DNA of 64,000 nt from Nocardia jejuensis NBRC 103114 (GCF_001613145.1 NZ_BDBU01000044.1:62001-126000), one strand, 5' to 3'. Shown: positions 25,973 to 35,612, numbered from the stretch's first letter. Translations and numbers: made by a program. The notes: generated by a model from the letters alone, not told the origin.

Positions 25973-26184
25973 CCCGTTTCGGCCGGTGGGCGTCTCCTCG
26001 TGCCGAATGCTCGGGGCTGGAAGGCTTCCGGCGACACCGGATCCACCCACGGCACGCGCTTCGGATCGTCGCGTCGGGGGAGTGCCACCTCTGGGCGGAG
26101 TGGGGGTCCTGGAATGGGGACGCGCGAATCGAGAACCCCCGCACAGCCGGAAGTGTGGATGCGACGGTTCGGCCTCGGAAATGA

Positions 26185-26219
26185 GCGAACCCCGCCGGAA
26201 TACGAGCGGCGGGGTTCGC
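26185..26219 (-). terminator. Terminator after the saccharopine-dehydrogenase-like gene
   Basis: A perfect 13-bp stem (GCGAACCCCGCCG and complement, 9-nt loop) ends 13 bp beyond the stop codon; on the minus strand it is followed by TCATTTCC. It may also stop readthrough from the convergent gene. Confidence 0.7.
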
Positions 26220-26232
26220 AAAGCGCTGTGGG

Positions 26233-27474
26233 TCAGGCGGGTTCGACCTCGATGGTGATGCCCGCCTTGCGCAGGCGGTCGGTGAGGGCGTCGCCCATCG
26301 CGGAGGCGGGGGTCAGGATGCCCGCGATCTCCGGGAGGGTGTCGAAGGCCAGAGCCAGGCCGGACTGGCCGAGCATGACCGAGGTGGCCTGGTAGCCGGG
26401 ATCGCCCTGACCGGCGAAGGTGCAGACGTACTTCGCGCCGGAGGTGGTGTGCGCGAAGGTCCGCATGGTGAACCAGCCCGCGCGACGGGTGCTCTCGCTC
26501 GGGCCGGTGCCCGGCTTGGGGACGATGCGGTCCAGGATCTTGCGCCCGGCCGAGACGCGCGAGAGCACCGCGCCCGCGGCCATGGTGGCCACGATGCCGC
26601 CCGCCATTCCGGCGGCGACCAGCGGGGCGACGGGGGAGGAGCCCGCGCTCATGACCTCGCGGTAGCGAAAGTTCTTGCCGTACGGCCAGCCGAGCAGGCC
26701 GTTGCTGCGCCGCACGATCTTGGTGTTGTGCGCGCCCATGATGAAGGTCGCCACCCAGCCGTTCAGGCTCGGATCGATGTTCGACGCCTTCTGCAGCGCC
26801 TGATCTGTCTGCCGCCCGACATCGGGATCCATGGCCTTGTCGGGGCTCAGCGAATACGGGTGCGACATGACCGCGCCCTTCTTCGGATCGGCCGCGATGG
26901 CCTCCATCATGGCGCGACCGGAATCGATGGTGCCGCCGCTCGCCCCGCCCTTGAGCCAGGCCACCAGGGTGGTGTCGGTGAGCTCGCCGGTGTTGTCCGC
27001 GACGGTGCGCTTGTAGAGCTGGTACACGCTCAGATCCGACGGAATCGAGTCGTAGCCACAGGAATTCACGATCTTCGCGCCGGTCTCGGCGGCCTGCTCG
27101 CCGAAGCGGTCGATGCAGTCGCGGATGAACAGCGGTTCACCGGTGAGATCCGCGTAGTGCGTGCCGTTCTCGGCGCAGGCCTGCACCAGCGGGAAGCCGT
27201 AGCGCAGGTACGGGCCGACGGTGGTGACCACCACCCTGGTGCGCGCGGCGAGCGAGTTCAGACTGGCCTGGTCGTTCGAATCCGCCTGCACCAGCGGCCA
27301 TTCCGCGGCCGCCGGGCCCAGCTCGGCGCGTACCGCCGCCAGCTTCTGCGGCGAGCGGCCCGCCAGCGCGATGCGCGCTCCGGCCGGCGCCGACTCGGTC
27401 AGATACTGTGCCGTCAGCTTGCCGACGAAGCCGGTCGCGCCGAACAGCACGACGTCGAATTCCCTGTCTGCCAT
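26233..27474 (-). CDS. Saccharopine dehydrogenase-like (trans-acting enoyl reductase type) oxidoreductase
   Basis: A 413-residue protein with an N-terminal Rossmann fold (DVVLFGATGFVGKLTAQYL near residue 6). In mycobacteria this clade includes Rv2449c and the trans-acting enoyl reductase Rv2953 used in phthiocerol-type lipid assembly; true lysine-pathway saccharopine dehydrogenases are different. Other visible segments are TTVGPYLRYGFPLVQAC, YADLTGEPLFIRDCID and NSCGYDSIPSDLSVYQLY. A hydrophobic stretch near 295-315 (VAAGMAGGIVATMAAGAVL) suggests membrane association. ATG 27474 is preceded by GGGAAAG. It starts 20 bp after the ABC1 kinase stop, suggesting one operon. The substrate is probably an acyl chain or lipid, but not readable. 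Confidence 0.82.
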   Translation of the reverse strand: MADREFDVVLFGATGFVGKLTAQYLTESAPAGARIALAGRSPQKLAAVRAELGPAAAEWPLVQADSNDQASLNSLAARTRVVVTTVGPYLRYGFPLVQACAENGTHYADLTGEPLFIRDCIDRFGEQAAETGAKIVNSCGYDSIPSDLSVYQLYKRTVADNTGELTDTTLVAWLKGGASGGTIDSGRAMMEAIAADPKKGAVMSHPYSLSPDKAMDPDVGRQTDQALQKASNIDPSLNGWVATFIMGAHNTKIVRRSNGLLGWPYGKNFRYREVMSAGSSPVAPLVAAGMAGGIVATMAAGAVLSRVSAGRKILDRIVPKPGTGPSESTRRAGWFTMRTFAHTTSGAKYVCTFAGQGDPGYQATSVMLGQSGLALAFDTLPEIAGILTPASAMGDALTDRLRKAGITIEVEPA

Positions 27475-27494
27475 GTTCTTTCCCGTCCTAGGTT

Positions 27495-28925
<1,431 letters not shown>

Positions 28926-29107
28926 CAGTGACCCTCCATTGGAGCCAACACCCCCGTTGGTGCCGACGCGACGGACTCGTGTGTGCAACGGCCCCGCCTG
29001 GATCAGCCTAACCACACAGCGATCTTCGGGACCAGCCTCGATTTTCCACCGCGCATGACGGAAACCGGACGTTCCAATTTGGACTGTCCCTGGGATCGAA
29101 CAGGCTG

Positions 29108-29809
29108 TTAAGGCTTGTTTTCCGGGTCCGGCAGCACGTGCGGCCGAGAGTTGAACCAGGCGCGGTCTCCGCCCGCGCGAACCATGCCCTCGATGGCGCT
29201 CCACGCCATCATGGTCAGGTAGTCGAGCATTTCCTCACTCGACATGGTGCGGTTGGTGAGCCAGTAGTCCGTCGCCAGCTGCACGCCGCCGACCAGGACG
29301 TAGGCCCACAGCATCGACCCCTCGGTCTGCACCTTGCGATCGAACGCCTTGTCCACGATGACCGCCGACACGACCTGCGCGAAGAGCTTCTCGAAATCGG
29401 CGAGGGTCGAGGTGTCGGTGGCCGCGCCGTTGCCCATGATGAACCGGTAGACGTCGGTATCGGAATCGACCGTGTGAACGTAGGCGGCGAGGGTATTGCG
29501 CACGAGCTGGTACTCGTCGAGATCGTCGCTGATCGCCTCGTAGATGCGCGGCATCAGCGTGGTCTCGATGAACCGCTCCATGGTGGCGCGAGTCAGGTCT
29601 TGTTTATCGGAGAAGTAGCGGTAGAGCACGGTTTTCGAGACGCCGATCTCGGCGGCGATCTCGTCCATCCCGGCGTCTCCGCCGCGCGTGCGGATGGCGG
29701 CCAGGGTCCCGTCGACCAGCTCTTCACGTCGATCGATCTTGTGTTGCTCCCAGCGCCGCTTGCGGCCGTCCACCCGGCCGGTGCGCGTGCTGGTGGGTGC
29801 GGCGTCCAT
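29108..29809 (-). CDS. TetR-family regulator (Rv0472c-like)
   Basis: A 233-residue repressor-type regulator. The N-terminal helix-turn-helix spans about residues 35-75, with MDEIAAEIGVSKTVLYRYFSDKQDL as recognition region (read in parts: MDEIAAEIGVSK, TVLYRYFSDK). The C-terminal ligand domain is unremarkable. ATG 29809 is preceded by AAGGAG with only three bases of spacing; GTG 29824 in the same frame would add five residues. It diverges from the DUF445 gene as Rv0472c does from Rv0473. A pair of near-identical 16/17-bp repeats in the upstream region (29822-29858) could be its operator. Ligand and targets are unknown. Confidence 0.88.
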   Translation of the reverse strand: MDAAPTSTRTGRVDGRKRRWEQHKIDRREELVDGTLAAIRTRGGDAGMDEIAAEIGVSKTVLYRYFSDKQDLTRATMERFIETTLMPRIYEAISDDLDEYQLVRNTLAAYVHTVDSDTDVYRFIMGNGAATDTSTLADFEKLFAQVVSAVIVDKAFDRKVQTEGSMLWAYVLVGGVQLATDYWLTNRTMSSEEMLDYLTMMAWSAIEGMVRAGGDRAWFNSRPHVLPDPENKP

Positions 29810-29821
29810 GGGCTCCTTGTT

Positions 29822-29858
29822 CACGGTCTTGGCTGGGGGTACACGGTCTTGGGCTGGG
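29822..29858 (-). repeat. Tandem near-repeat upstream of the TetR gene
   Basis: CACGGTCTTGGCTGGG (29822-29837) recurs as CACGGTCTTGGGCTGGG (29842-29858), a 20-bp period. It overlaps or directly precedes the TetR start, where an autoregulatory operator could lie. It has no dyad symmetry, so a chance duplication is possible. Confidence 0.45.
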
Positions 29859-29954
29859 CGTATTCAGCTTAAGCCTCCCATGTGACCTCGTGCCGCCGTT
29901 CGGGACGGGCCCGGTGGACGGGCGTTGGTCACAGTAACCAGCAGAATGGAACGT

Positions 29955-31304
29955 ATGGAGCAACCTGCCGGCAGTGCCGGGGTACTCGAGTCGATACAGC
30001 CGAAGCCGACCAGGGCCACCGGAGCGGCGGGTGGCGCCTTCGCCGATCTCCTGGACGAAGAGGGCAAGAAGCGGGACCTGTGGCGGATGAAGGCCATCGC
30101 CACGGCCTTCCTCGCCGCCGCTACCGTCATCTACCTGGTCTGCGCGTGGATCGAATCGCGCGGTGAGGGCGGCAGCTGGGTCGGTTACGTGAAGGCCGCG
30201 TCGGAGGCGGGCATGGTCGGCGCACTCGCCGACTGGTTCGCCGTCACCGCGCTGTTCCGCCATCCGCTCGGTATCCCCATCCCGCACACAGCCATCATTC
30301 GCAAGAAGAAAGATCAGCTCGGCGCCGGTCTCGGCGATTTCGTGCGCACCAACTTCCTGTCCCCGGACACCGTGGCCGCCAAGGTGAATTCGGCGCAGAT
30401 CTCGTTCCGCCTGGGCCGCTGGATGGCCGATCCCGAACGCGCCGGACGCGTGGCCGAGGAATCCTCGACCATCCTGCAGGCGGTGGTCGGGGTGCTGCGG
30501 GACGAGGACGTCGAGCAGATCATCGACAACACCATCGTCAAGCGGATCGCCGAACCGCTCTGGGGTCCGCCGATCGGCAAGGTCCTCAACGAACTGATCG
30601 CCGACAACCGCCAGGCCCCGCTGGTGGATCTGCTGGCCGAGCGCGCGCATCAGTGGGCGCTGGACAGCCAGGAGACCATCGATCGGATCGTGAATCGGGA
30701 CGCGCCGTCCTGGGCGCCGAAATTCGTGAACGGCCTACTGGCCGAGCGGATCTATCGGGAACTGGTGGAATTCACCTGGAAGGTGCGCACTCAGCCGGAC
30801 CATGAGGTGCGGTTGGCGGCGAATCGCTTCCTGGAGGATTTCGCGCACGATCTGCAATTCGACGACGCCATGATCGAGAAGGCGGAGAAGATCAAAACCG
30901 AGTTGATGGGTCGCCAGGAGATCACCGGTCTGGCGCACGCCACCTGGCGCGCGGCCAAGCGGATGATTCTCGAGTCCGCCGACGACCCGAACAGCACGCT
31001 GCGCCGCAAGGTGTCGGAAAATGTGCAGCAACTCGGTGAGCGGCTCTCGGCCGATCCCGCGATGCGCGAGAAGGTGGACGGCTGGCTCGAACGCGGCGTC
31101 CGATATCTGGTCTCGAACTACGGCGCCGAACTCGCCACGCTGGTCAGCGATACCGTTGCCAAGTGGGACGCGGACGAAGCCAGTAACAAGATCGAATTGG
31201 CGGCGGGCCGCGATCTGCAATTCATTCGTATCAACGGCACGGTCGTGGGTTCCCTGGCGGGGCTTGCGATCTATGCCATTTCACATTTGCTGTTCAATGG
31301 CTGA
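29955..31304 (+). CDS. DUF445 family membrane protein (Rv0473-like)
   Basis: A 449-residue protein with one N-terminal membrane helix (FLAAATVIYLVCAWI near residue 54) and a second at the very C-terminus (VVGSLAGLAIYAISHLLF). The conserved DUF445 core SEAGMVGALADWFAVTALFRHPLGIPIPHTAII (read in parts: GMVGALADWFAVTALFRH, PLGIPIPHTAI) and KKKDQLGAGLGDFVRTNFL follow. The long middle region is helical and charged. Function is unknown; gene order TetR-DUF445-XRE-hbhA matches M. tuberculosis Rv0472c-Rv0475. The start could also be ATG 29946; neither has a strong ribosome-binding site. Confidence 0.87.
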   Translation: MEQPAGSAGVLESIQPKPTRATGAAGGAFADLLDEEGKKRDLWRMKAIATAFLAAATVIYLVCAWIESRGEGGSWVGYVKAASEAGMVGALADWFAVTALFRHPLGIPIPHTAIIRKKKDQLGAGLGDFVRTNFLSPDTVAAKVNSAQISFRLGRWMADPERAGRVAEESSTILQAVVGVLRDEDVEQIIDNTIVKRIAEPLWGPPIGKVLNELIADNRQAPLVDLLAERAHQWALDSQETIDRIVNRDAPSWAPKFVNGLLAERIYRELVEFTWKVRTQPDHEVRLAANRFLEDFAHDLQFDDAMIEKAEKIKTELMGRQEITGLAHATWRAAKRMILESADDPNSTLRRKVSENVQQLGERLSADPAMREKVDGWLERGVRYLVSNYGAELATLVSDTVAKWDADEASNKIELAAGRDLQFIRINGTVVGSLAGLAIYAISHLLFNG

Positions 31305-31321
31305 ACGGTCGCTGCTAACAG

Positions 31322-31355
31322 GGTGCTTGCAAGAGTTAGCACCCCGTTCTAGAAT
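31322..31355 (+). promoter_or_regulatory. Promoter and palindromic operator of the XRE regulator gene
   Basis: GGTGCT-N10-AGCACC spans 31322-31343. It overlaps a good -35 (TTGCAA, 31327-31332) that is separated by exactly 17 bp from a -10 TAGAAT (31350-31355). The same palindrome recurs at 33163 and, in diverged form, at 34414. This layout suggests autoregulation of the downstream regulator. Confidence 0.7.
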
Positions 31356-31384
31356 TGATCCCACAACCGCCGGAAGGTGAGTCG

Positions 31385-31957
31385 ATGACACACGATCCCG
31401 AGGTTCCCGAACCGATCGACGGTGAGCGGGCGGAGACGTCCGCCGAAGCTGCAGAACGGGCAGGCCGCGTAGCCAACGCGGCGCACGACATCGGGGGCTT
31501 CATCCGGGCGCAACGGGAAGCCGCACAGGTTTCGCTGCGTCAGCTCGCAATCCTGGCGGGGGTGAGCAATCCGTACCTCAGTCAGATCGAGCGCGGACTG
31601 CGCAATCCGTCCGCCGAGGTTCTCGCACAGATCGCCAAAGGTCTGCGGGTCTCCTCGGAGGTCTTGTACATGCGGGCCGGCTACCTCGAGCAGAGGCCGC
31701 ACGGCCCGGTCCGGGACGCACTGCTGGCCGACGACGGTCTCACCGAACGTCAGAAGCAGGTGCTGCTCGACATTTACGAATCGTTCCGCCGCGAGAACAC
31801 GGCGAACGAGGAGCAAGGGGACGCGACGGACCCGATGGGGGGCGTTCCCGGGGGGACTCGGAGCGTCTCGATCGACGAGACGGCTCCGGCCAGGGACAAC
31901 GAGGTTCCACAACGCATAACCGAAGTTCCGCGACGCCAGGAGAGCGAAGAACCATGA
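31385..31957 (+). CDS. XRE-family transcriptional regulator (Rv0474-like)
   Basis: A 190-residue DNA-binding protein. A helix-turn-helix of the Cro/XRE type spans about residues 38-95 (FIRAQREAAQVSLRQLAILA then GVSNPYLSQIERGLRNPS, and IAKGLRVSSEVLY). The acidic N-terminus and the C-terminal tail after residue 130 look disordered. ATG 31385 follows GGAAGG with 8-base spacing. It overlaps hbhA as ATGA, so regulator and adhesin are co-translated, as Rv0474-Rv0475 are adjacent in M. tuberculosis. A palindrome in its own promoter recurs before two downstream hydrolase genes, which makes those its likely targets; this is inference. Confidence 0.9.
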   Translation: MTHDPEVPEPIDGERAETSAEAAERAGRVANAAHDIGGFIRAQREAAQVSLRQLAILAGVSNPYLSQIERGLRNPSAEVLAQIAKGLRVSSEVLYMRAGYLEQRPHGPVRDALLADDGLTERQKQVLLDIYESFRRENTANEEQGDATDPMGGVPGGTRSVSIDETAPARDNEVPQRITEVPRRQESEEP

Positions 31958-32613
31958 CCGCACCGAAGACCACCGTGCCCGTGACCAAGCCGATCTACGC
32001 GACGGTCGGCGCCGGCGACGCCATCTACGCCGCCGTCCTCGACACCGTCACCCAGATCCGTGAGCGCGCGGCCTCCGCCGACGTCACCGGTCGCGTCGAA
32101 GAGGCCCGCGAGCGTCTCGCGAACCTGCCCGCCGATGCCAAGGGCCAGGTCGAGACCCTGCGTCAGCGCGTCTCCGCGCTGCCGTCCGAGCTGCCCGAGG
32201 ATCTGGCCGAGCTGCGCGAGAAGACCACCCCCGAAGAGCTGCGCAAGCTGGTCGACACCTACTTCCAGCAGCTGCTGGACCTGTACGCCGACCTTGCCGC
32301 CCGCGGCGAGGAGACCGTCGAGAAGCTGCGCGCCAACCCGAGCCTCGAAGGCCGCATCGGCCAGGTCGAGAGCCTCTACAGCGACCTGGTCACGCAGACC
32401 CAGGACGTGTTCGGCAAGGTGTCCGGCCAGGTCGCCCCGCTGCTGGGCCGCGCAAAGGAAGAGGCCGTCGCCGCCGAGGAGGCCGTCGAGGCCGAGGTCG
32501 TCGCCGTGGTGACCGAGTCCGAGCCCGCGCCGGCTCCGGCTCCGGCTCCCGCCAAGAAGGCTCCGGCCAAGAAGGCTCCCGCCAAGAAGGCCGCTCCCGC
32601 CGCCAAGAAGTAG
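31954..32613 (+). CDS. hbhA: Heparin-binding hemagglutinin HBHA-like adhesin
   Basis: A 219-residue surface-associated coiled-coil protein. Residues 15-165 are almost entirely helical with charged heptads (for example RVEEARERLANLPADAKGQ and LVDTYFQQLLDLYADLAARG). The C-terminal tail from about residue 190 is a repeat of APAPAP and KKAPAK units, the Lys/Pro/Ala-rich heparin-binding domain that is methylated in mycobacteria. No cleavable signal peptide is seen, as in mycobacterial HBHA. In mycobacteria the protein mediates epithelial attachment and associates with intracellular lipid inclusions. Start overlaps the regulator stop (ATGA); a strong hairpin follows. Confidence 0.93.
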   Translation: MTAPKTTVPVTKPIYATVGAGDAIYAAVLDTVTQIRERAASADVTGRVEEARERLANLPADAKGQVETLRQRVSALPSELPEDLAELREKTTPEELRKLVDTYFQQLLDLYADLAARGEETVEKLRANPSLEGRIGQVESLYSDLVTQTQDVFGKVSGQVAPLLGRAKEEAVAAEEAVEAEVVAVVTESEPAPAPAPAPAKKAPAKKAPAKKAAPAAKK

Positions 32614-32626
32614 GGCGCGAAAGCAC

Positions 32627-32663
32627 CAGCGGCCCTCGCACATTCGATGTGCGGGGGCCGCTG
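32627..32663 (+). terminator. Terminator after hbhA
   Basis: A 17-bp stem (CAGCGGCCC-T-CGCACAT with one G-T pair) and a 3-nt loop start 14 bp past the hbhA stop. It closes the XRE-hbhA operon. Confidence 0.7.
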
Positions 32664-32782
32664 TCGTACGTGGGTCGCTGTCGTGCGTGCGGGTGCGCGC
32701 CGGAGTTCGCCCGCGAGGTGAGCATCGGGTGGTCGATCCGGGTGTCGGTGGCCGGAACGGGTACCGGTTCGGCCGTCGCTCG

Positions 32783-32794
32783 TATGATGGTCGG
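32783..32794 (+). promoter_or_regulatory. -10 element giving a leaderless DUF2516 mRNA
   Basis: TATGAT (32783-32788) ends six bases before GTG 32795, so transcription should begin at or next to the start codon. No Shine-Dalgarno sequence is present. Confidence 0.6.
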
Positions 32795-33082
32795 GTGAGT
32801 GGAATTCCGGTTCTGATTATCTGGGTGCTGCAGCTGTGCGCGCTCGGCATGACCGTGTTCGCGCTGGTGCATGCGATCCGGCAGCGGCCGGACGCCTTCA
32901 CCGCCGTGGACAAGCTGACCAAGCCGGTGTGGATCATGATCCTGTCCGCGGCGCTGGTCGCTCTGCTGCTGACGCAGACGCCGGTGGGTCTGCTCGGCAT
33001 CATCGCCGTGGTCGCGGTCGGTGTGTACCTGGCCGACGTGCGACCCAAAGTCGACGAGATCCAGCGTGGTCCGCGCTGGTAG
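32795..33082 (+). CDS. DUF2516 small membrane protein (Rv0476-like)
   Basis: A 95-residue protein with two to three membrane helices: VLIIWVLQLCALGMTVFALV (residues about 6-25), VWIMILSAALVALLL and VGLLGIIAVVAVGVYLADV. A short charged tail (RPKVDEIQRGPRW) ends the protein. Size and position after hbhA match Rv0476. The GTG start at 32795 is supported by the -10 placed directly upstream. A textbook terminator follows. Function is unknown. Confidence 0.85.
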   Translation: MSGIPVLIIWVLQLCALGMTVFALVHAIRQRPDAFTAVDKLTKPVWIMILSAALVALLLTQTPVGLLGIIAVVAVGVYLADVRPKVDEIQRGPRW

Positions 33083-33103
33083 ACGCGTTATCCAGGCTTC
33101 TTC

Positions 33104-33141
33104 GGCCGCCGCCCCGCTTCGGGGTGGCGGCCTATTTTTTT
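33104..33141 (+). terminator. Strong intrinsic terminator after the DUF2516 gene
   Basis: A 13-bp stem (GGCCGCCGCCCCG with one G-T pair) and a 3-nt loop are followed by TATTTTTTT, the clearest rho-independent terminator in the window. Confidence 0.9.
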
Positions 33142-33162
33142 GCCGCGATGCCGAGATTTTTC

Positions 33163-33203
33163 GGTGCTTGCACTAGCTAGCACCCGTGACACGGGGTTAC
33201 TGT
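33163..33203 (+). promoter_or_regulatory. Palindromic operator and -10 of hydrolase gene 1
   Basis: GGTGCT-N10-AGCACC (33163-33184) matches the XRE-gene operator at 19 of 22 positions. A TACTGT element (33198-33203) lies 13 bp further on, a spacing repeated exactly at the second hydrolase gene. AAAGGAG at 33219-33225 is the ribosome-binding site. Confidence 0.65.
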
Positions 33204-33231
33204 ATCCAGCAGTAACACAAAGGAGTACCTG

Positions 33232-34254
33232 ATGCGGGCAATGCTGCCTACGCCGGCGAACCTCACCCAGCGGGTCCGCGACCTGGTGCGCGAGCATCGC
33301 AAGGATCTGCGAACTCGGACCTACGGCAACGCGGATCTGAATCCGCCGGCCGGGCCCTACGAGGTCATTCCGGTCACCACCGAGGACGGCGCACACCTGC
33401 GGGTGCACGCCTACGGCCCGGCCGATGGCGACGTCATCGTGCTGGTGCACGGCTGGACCTGCTGCCTCGAATACTGGAATCCCCAGATCAATGCCTTCGC
33501 CGGCGAATACCGCGTCATCGCCTACGACGTGCGCGGCCACGGCGAGAGCGAAGTGGGCACCGACCCGCTCACCACCGATCAGCTCGCGGACGATCTGTCC
33601 GTGGTGCTGGCCGCGGTCCTGAAGCCCGCGCAGCGGGCCGTACTGGTCGGGCACAGCCTGGGCGGCATGACCATCCAGGGTTGGGCCGGACGGCATCCGG
33701 ACGAGGTGTCCCGGCGCGCGGCCGCGGTCGTGCTCAGCAACACCTCCTCGTGTGAATTGATCGCGCACACCACCGTGGTGCCCTTCCTGAACCGCGGATT
33801 GCTGCGCCTGCCGTTCCTCGCGGGTCTGGTCGGGCTGAGTCTGCCGATCATCTTCCCGCCGATCGCTCCGGTGAAATGGCTGTTCCGCCGGCAGATCATG
33901 AGCCTGGCCTCCACCGGGGACGTCGCCGATTTCGCCCAGAACATCGTGCGCGCCTGCCCTGCTCGGGTGCGCGGACGCTTCGGCACCCTGCTCTCGCACT
34001 TGGACGTGGGTCGTGGCGCGGTGAATCTGACCGTGCCGACCACGGTGCTCGCCGGCTCGTTCGACGACATGACCCCGCCGGTGCACTCGGAGCGGATCGT
34101 CGAAATGCTCACCGAGGCGGGCAGTCTCGACACCTACCGGGTGCTGGCGACCGGGCACCTCGGCAATGTCGAGGCGTATCGGGAGTTCAACGTCGAACTC
34201 GCACGGGTTGCCAAGTCCGCGTTCGGGATTCCGGCGAAGGTCGTCAACGGCTGA
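33232..34254 (+). CDS. Alpha/beta hydrolase, paralogue 1
   Basis: A 340-residue serine hydrolase of unknown substrate. The oxyanion segment reads LVHGWTCCLEYW near residue 70, the nucleophile elbow VGHSLGGMTIQGW near residue 141 (Ser about 143), the acid LAGSFDDMTPP near 277, and the His TGHLGNVE near 305. A 60-residue N-terminal extension (RVRDLVREHRKDLRTRTYGN) precedes the core. There is no signal peptide; a hydrophobic lid segment (LVGLSLPIIFPPIAPVK) may sit on membranes. It has a close paralogue directly downstream with the same upstream palindrome. Both genes are absent between Rv0476 and deoC in M. tuberculosis, so they are an insertion. Confidence 0.88.
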   Translation: MRAMLPTPANLTQRVRDLVREHRKDLRTRTYGNADLNPPAGPYEVIPVTTEDGAHLRVHAYGPADGDVIVLVHGWTCCLEYWNPQINAFAGEYRVIAYDVRGHGESEVGTDPLTTDQLADDLSVVLAAVLKPAQRAVLVGHSLGGMTIQGWAGRHPDEVSRRAAAVVLSNTSSCELIAHTTVVPFLNRGLLRLPFLAGLVGLSLPIIFPPIAPVKWLFRRQIMSLASTGDVADFAQNIVRACPARVRGRFGTLLSHLDVGRGAVNLTVPTTVLAGSFDDMTPPVHSERIVEMLTEAGSLDTYRVLATGHLGNVEAYREFNVELARVAKSAFGIPAKVVNG

Positions 34255-34339
34255 GGGTGTGGATTTTTCCACCCTCGGTCCCCTTATCCGGGGCACATAA
34301 CTGCTCGAAACTGTGTTGTACACAACAGTGACGCACCGA

Positions 34340-34365
34340 TTCCGGAGTGTGGGTTCACTCCGGAA
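34340..34365 (+). terminator. Hairpin between the two hydrolase genes
   Basis: A perfect 10-bp stem (TTCCGGAGTG / CACTCCGGAA, 6-nt loop) lies 86 bp after hydrolase gene 1. A separate short palindrome, TGTTGTACACAACA, sits at 34314-34327. With its own promoter downstream, gene 2 is a separate unit. Confidence 0.5.
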
Positions 34366-34413
34366 CGGGTATTCGATGAAAGCGGCACCTCGATGGCGAG
34401 AGAGAAATTTCTT

Positions 34414-34454
34414 GCCGCTTGCTCTAGCAAGCACCACTGCTAGCGCGGTACTGT
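34414..34454 (+). promoter_or_regulatory. Palindromic operator and -10 of hydrolase gene 2
   Basis: GCTTGCT-CT-AGCAAGC (34417-34432) is a perfect 7-bp inverted repeat. The 22-bp window 34414-34435 matches the site before hydrolase gene 1 at 18 positions, and the TACTGT (34449-34454) is at the same 13-bp distance. AAAGGAG (34467-34473) precedes ATG 34479. Confidence 0.65.
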
Positions 34455-34478
34455 GGCCGGGAACACAAAGGAGTGCTC

Positions 34479-35477
34479 ATGCTGGTAAAGCTGCCTGAGG
34501 CTGGTCTGCACACATTGACCGCCCCCTTCCGTGCCGGGCTCCGGTCCCGCGTCTACAAGACCGAGTCGTTCAACACCCGGACGCCGGACGAGATCATCCC
34601 CGTGACCACCCGGGACGGCGCCAAGCTCCGCGTCCATGCCTACGGCCCCGCCGACCGCGACGTGATCATCTTCGCCCACGGCTGGTCCTGCGCCATCGAG
34701 TACTGGAACCCGCAGATCAACGCCTTCGCCGACGACTATCGCGTGATCGCCTTCGATCAGCGCGGTCATGGTGAAAGCGATACCGGCGCAAGGATGTTCG
34801 GCGGCGAGCAGCTGGCCGACGACTTCTCCGATCTGCTCGACGCGGTACTGCGCCCGGGCCAGCGCGCCGTCCTGGTCGGCCACAGCATGGGCGGCATGAC
34901 CATCCAGGCCTGGGCTCGGCACTACCCGGAGCAGGTCACCCAGCGCGCCTCCGCGGTGCTGCTGGCCACCACGGCCGCACGCCGAATCCCCGGTCGCGCC
35001 ACCGTGCTTCCGCTGTTCAACACCCTGCTCCCGGCTCCGGACTGGCTGGCGCTGGCGCTGTTCGGCACGCCGGTTCCGCTGCCCGGCGGCCGTGCGGTCA
35101 ACGTGGTGGCCAAGAGCCGCCTGCTGAACCCGGCCGCGACGGCCGACCAGACCAATTTCGGTCTGTCCGTGGTGCGTTCGTGTCGCCCCTCGACCCGTGC
35201 GGCCGTGGCCCGCGGGCTGCTGGAACTCGACTTGGACGGCGCCGCAGCCGATCTGACGGTGCCCACCACGGTCATCGCCGGTTCGCACGACCGCCTGCTG
35301 CCGGAGATCCACTCCCGTGAGATCGCCGACACCCTCGCGGCCGCGGGCTATCTCGACCGATACGTCATCCTGCCCACCGGTCACCTGGTGAACATCGAGG
35401 CCGAGTCCGCCTTCAACAACGAACTCCACCGTGTCATCGCCATGGGCCGCCGCGGAATGATCGCCGTCGCGGGCTGA
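34479..35477 (+). CDS. Alpha/beta hydrolase, paralogue 2
   Basis: A 332-residue paralogue of the preceding hydrolase. Motifs correspond one to one: FAHGWSCAIEYW, nucleophile VGHSMGGMTIQAW (Ser near 138), acid IAGSHDRLLP, and His TGHLVNIE near 299. Shared blocks such as EYWNPQINAFA and the VIAFDQRGHGES strand show recent duplication. The lid region differs most, so substrates may differ. ATG 34479 follows AAAGGAG by five bases; a GTG two codons upstream lies inside the ribosome-binding site. An esterase, lipase or epoxide-hydrolase-like role is possible. A strong hairpin follows the stop. Confidence 0.88.
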   Translation: MLVKLPEAGLHTLTAPFRAGLRSRVYKTESFNTRTPDEIIPVTTRDGAKLRVHAYGPADRDVIIFAHGWSCAIEYWNPQINAFADDYRVIAFDQRGHGESDTGARMFGGEQLADDFSDLLDAVLRPGQRAVLVGHSMGGMTIQAWARHYPEQVTQRASAVLLATTAARRIPGRATVLPLFNTLLPAPDWLALALFGTPVPLPGGRAVNVVAKSRLLNPAATADQTNFGLSVVRSCRPSTRAAVARGLLELDLDGAAADLTVPTTVIAGSHDRLLPEIHSREIADTLAAAGYLDRYVILPTGHLVNIEAESAFNNELHRVIAMGRRGMIAVAG

Positions 35478-35505
35478 CCGAAAGTCTCTGCGGTACACAG
35501 CGAAC

Positions 35506-35536
35506 GCGGCCCCGCTCCACACAGGAGCGGGGCCGC
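35506..35536. terminator. Terminator between hydrolase gene 2 and purU
   Basis: A perfect 13-bp stem (GCGGCCCCGCTCC and complement, 5-nt loop) followed by TTCTCG lies between convergent genes. Confidence 0.7.
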
Positions 35537-35612
35537 TTCTCGTCACCTGACCACCTCGTCACGCGCGTCGGCCGGTGCCTCGGGCAAGCGCGTCGAGCGC
35601 CCGGCTCGTCGT

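Noticed and set aside
34314..34327. TGTTGTACACAACA as a further copy of the XRE operator
   Set aside because: It is a short palindrome of different sequence located past hydrolase gene 1, without a promoter-like context.
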